Positions 61,367-64,000 of a stretch of DNA of 64,000 nucleotides are shown in pieces. The translations under genes were made by a program, and so were the position numbers. This stretch comes from Micromussa lordhowensis (taxonomy: Eukaryota; Cnidaria; Anthozoa; Scleractinia; Lobophylliidae): contig OZ026596.1 in assembly GCA_964020085.1 (NCBI GenBank), positions 31,467,522 to 31,531,521 of the forward strand. Reading direction: 5' to 3'. The notes under the pieces were generated by a model. The model was given only the letters and a program-made list of their open reading frames with translations, made no database searches and had not been told where the DNA came from. The number at the start of each line of letters is the position of its first letter. Position 1 is the stretch's first letter.

Positions 61367-62038
61367 CTGTTCAACACAAAACTGTGTACAAATGTTTTAA
61401 ATACATATCTCCTCAAAGCCTATCGCTACCAATAGCTAAATAGAGTCTGTACAAAGAACTGTTGTTTAGCGGTAACCAAATCATTTGCATCTCAGATTTA
61501 GTGGGCAATCACAGCATGCTTAGATCTATCTAAGCATGCCAAGCGCGGGAAAAAGGGTGGAAAAATTACGTGAGCCAACAAGGTAGTTGGTTTTGTTTCA
61601 TGTTATGTTGAAGCCGCATGTTGATTGATTTGTTTCGTCTTGTCGTTTGTTGAGTCAACTTGCGTGCATATGTAGAACTAGTTACATGTATTGAGCTCGG
61701 CAAAGCAAATCCCCACACATACATTGCGTTCAACAATCGATCAGCACTTCTCTGTTGTTTGTATCTGCAGTGGCGTGCAATGACAGGGTTTTACACGGTC
61801 TATTTTGTTGTAGTAAAAGGAAACGTGTCCTGAAACAGGGACAGGCGAACTCTAACAAGTGAACCCTAACTGTACTCTTGTAAGCCGCTATTACAGTCCC
61901 AATGCATTAAACAAGCTTAATCCGTTCTGACCTCCCTATACTGTAAAAAGTTGCAGACCCCCTACAGATATGCAACCCTGTTCCATAGTGTAGTTACACT
62001 CCATCGTATTACAAATTCTTGGTGTTGCAAATACTTTA

Positions 62039-62044
62039 AATAAA
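62039..62044 (+). terminator. Possible poly(A) signal of RPA2
   Basis: AATAAA about 670 bp after the RPA2 stop. Confidence 0.4.
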
Positions 62045-62787
62045 TATTTGTTTTTTAGTATACTGTACAATACTTCTGAAACTTAAATGTCACGTGCTTT
62101 AATAGTTACTCCACTTAAATGGGTACAAAAAGTGGTACAAAGCTACTGAGGTGTTAACTCAGCGACGTTTAAAGCGGTTCTGCTTCCCTCCTCGGGTCAC
62201 CTGTCACAGCCTTAGAAACCAGGCGTCTCTCCGCGTTCTAAATGTGTTTTTGCTCATCAAACGCTCTGAGGCTGTGCATTCCACTCTGGTGATGTAGCTC
62301 TTCAGGGAACAGTTTGGTGTCCCCTATTGGTTGTTACTTGCGTGCGAAAATTCATAACTGATCTCGGATTGGTTAGTACTTAGTGTATGTGCGATACTTC
62401 TGTCATGGCTGCTCGATTCTGACCTTAACAAAGATCATGGTGTTTACCATGTCAATTCTCATGTTACATTGAGGCGCTCTGCCATCCTTTATCTACATCT
62501 ACACTTAGTTAAGTCGGTGAAAATCGTGAGATATCACACCAACTGTAGCAATCTTTTTCAGAAACATTACAAAGGGATATTAAAAAATAGAAAGTAAAAG
62601 GATAATGTAGAAGTCTGTATCAAAGCAAGGTCGCCCCCAGCCTCGCTGCCATTCGAAGGCCAAGTCACCGAGCAGACAACTGTGAAATGGTCTATTAAAT
62701 TCATTCATCGTATGGCTCACTGGGTGTAGCTACAGCAAAACAAGATGCGCGCGAGGCAAACCTTTGAGTTCAATTCCACCTAGCCCC

Positions 62788-62793
62788 TTTATT
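62788..62793 (-). terminator. Possible poly(A) signal of the minus-strand gene
   Basis: AATAAA on the minus strand, about 260 bp after the TGA of the coiled-coil exon. The two convergent genes would then end about 745 bp apart. Confidence 0.35.
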
Positions 62794-63050
62794 GGAGCCA
62801 GAGCCTCGATTTTCTTCATGTGTGGTGGCGCAAGGACACTAAGAAGTGCCGTGCATATAGCAGGAACCATCTTGGATTTCAATATCACGGGGATACTGGT
62901 AAAATGTTTTGCGCACCCAATCAGTCCATAGTCTGTTGCTCCGTGCCAATCCAAATGTTCTGTTCGCTTGGGGTAAATTGAGTTTCACGTGGTCCCATCT
63001 TGAATTTCAACACCAGGAAGGAAGTTCTGGTAGCGAGATTGCCGAAAACT

Positions 63051-63250
63051 TCATTCCTGTTCGTACATGTGAATTGTGCTTTGCCCAGATGCGATGTTTT
63101 CGTTTGTCTGGGATGATATAACTGTAAGTTGTTCTTGGAGTTTGCTGACCTCTCGAACCAGCTGGCTTAGCTTGTCTTCCACATCTTTGAGGTTAGCTTT
63201 AACAAAGGCAGACGTGCGATGGACTCTAACGTGCCTTAAGTCGACTCCGT
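63051..63250 (-). CDS. Terminal exon of a minus-strand gene, coiled-coil C-terminus (partial)
   Basis: On the minus strand a TTTCAG acceptor (63251-63253) opens a 200-nt exon that reads 65 codons to TGA at 63051-63053. The residues form clear heptads (KANLKDVEDKLSQLVREVSK, then LQEQL), so a coiled coil is likely, followed by a polar tail ending HMYEQE. There is no ATG near the start, so this is the last coding exon; the remaining exons should lie beyond 64000 or unseen in the AT-rich sequence from 63251. It is convergent with RPA2, and a minus-strand AATAAA at 62788-62793 would suit its 3' end. The protein family is not recognised; C-terminal coiled coils of this type occur in channels and scaffold proteins, but that is only a guess. 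Confidence 0.6.
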
Positions 63251-63253
63251 CTG

Positions 63254-64000
63254 AAACTTAATTTAAAATTAATATTAATAACACTAATAATAATTTAATA
63301 ATTTCTGTTTAAAAAAATAAAATAATAATAATACTTGGATATATATAAGCGCTCATTTCCAGAGCTCAATGGCACTTTACGATGTTATAATAATGTTCCA
63401 TTAAATACCCGAATACGCACACAGTCATAGAAATGTTAAGTAACCAAGTAAATGGGCCTTATAAGATGGTAGAGGAGTCAATGTTGAGGACCATGATACA
63501 AAATTCTTATAAATACACATCTCTTAAGCTTTCCTATAAAGTATAATAAAAATGTTCCGAAATGAAGCTATTTTGTAAGTACTTTTGGACTGTAAACAAC
63601 CGTTGCTATCAAAGTTGCTATGTTAAAATATAGCTACCAGTGTGCATATTTTTTTAATTTAAGCGTAAATCAAAGAGTAATAACATCAAAATCGTTACAA
63701 AGTATGTTTCGCTAATGGTCAGAGATGTTGAATTTTCATGTTTCTAAAGAATGATTTTTGGAGAAAAATTGGTATCTGGAGGTATAAGACCCTCTTAAAA
63801 CTATGTAAATAATTGCACAATAAGGATTAAAAATGATTTAAGATGAAAACTACTACTACTACCACTTAAAATTACAATATCATTATAAAAGTCAAAACTG
63901 TGACCGTTTCAGTTCGTAAATCCTTGAAGATATAAATGCGTACATTTACTCTAGGACTGAGCACTAGGTATCTTTCAGCAGAGCGTCAGAAAATTAAAAC
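63254..64000. other. AT-rich stretch, probably intron of the minus-strand gene
   Basis: No coding exon recognised on either strand; a repeat-like piece TATATAAGCGCTCATTTCCAG starts near 63342. Confidence 0.35.

Noticed and set aside
62730..62954. 74-codon minus-strand frame
   Set aside because: It lies downstream of the stop of the coiled-coil exon and has no acceptor or recognised family; probably 3' UTR or intergenic.

Overview
The window looks like nuclear DNA of an animal, most likely an anthozoan cnidarian such as a stony coral. The genes are split into short exons by GT-AG introns, the DNA is AT-rich, and the spaces between genes are packed with palindromic MITEs, tRNA-derived SINEs, LINE 3' ends, Penelope-type repeats and a decayed DIRS-type retrotransposon. 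The organism call is inference from gene structure and repeat content, not from a database match.

Layout. (1) 1-14.4 kb: on the minus strand there is an array of related exons of three kinds. They are called A (hydrophobic, two-helix), B (short, charged) and C (linker) here. All are in phase 0 and have clean splice sites. They belong to one or more membrane protein genes that I cannot name, and MITEs separate them. (2) 14.4-31 kb: no convincing gene. There are several foldback elements, a Penelope-like fragment carrying a hammerhead-ribozyme-like hairpin, a 337-338 bp MITE family with perfect 7-bp target duplications (third copy of the window nested inside a larger palindrome), and old repeats. 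(3) 31.4-34.5 kb: a broken plus-strand DIRS/Ngaro-like retrotransposon (reverse transcriptase, RNase H-like and tyrosine recombinase parts). (4) 35-40 kb: a decayed minus-strand coding fragment, SINEs and foldback elements. (5) 40.49-52.09 kb: a complete plus-strand gene for a 15-finger C2H2 zinc finger protein, 14 coding exons and 1058 residues, including one GC-AG intron. (6) 54.38-61.37 kb: a complete plus-strand RPA2 gene (32-kDa subunit of replication protein A), 10 coding exons and 298 residues. (7) 63.05-63.25 kb: the last coding exon of a minus-strand gene with a coiled-coil C-terminus, convergent with RPA2; the rest of that gene lies mostly beyond the window.

The zinc finger gene and RPA2 lie head to tail and share no evident pathway. 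RPA2 binds single-stranded DNA in replication and repair; the zinc finger protein is probably a nuclear DNA-binding regulator. The most unusual items are the A/B/C exon array, the set of MITEs whose target duplications can be read directly (four with 9 bp, three with 7 bp), and the hammerhead-like motifs.
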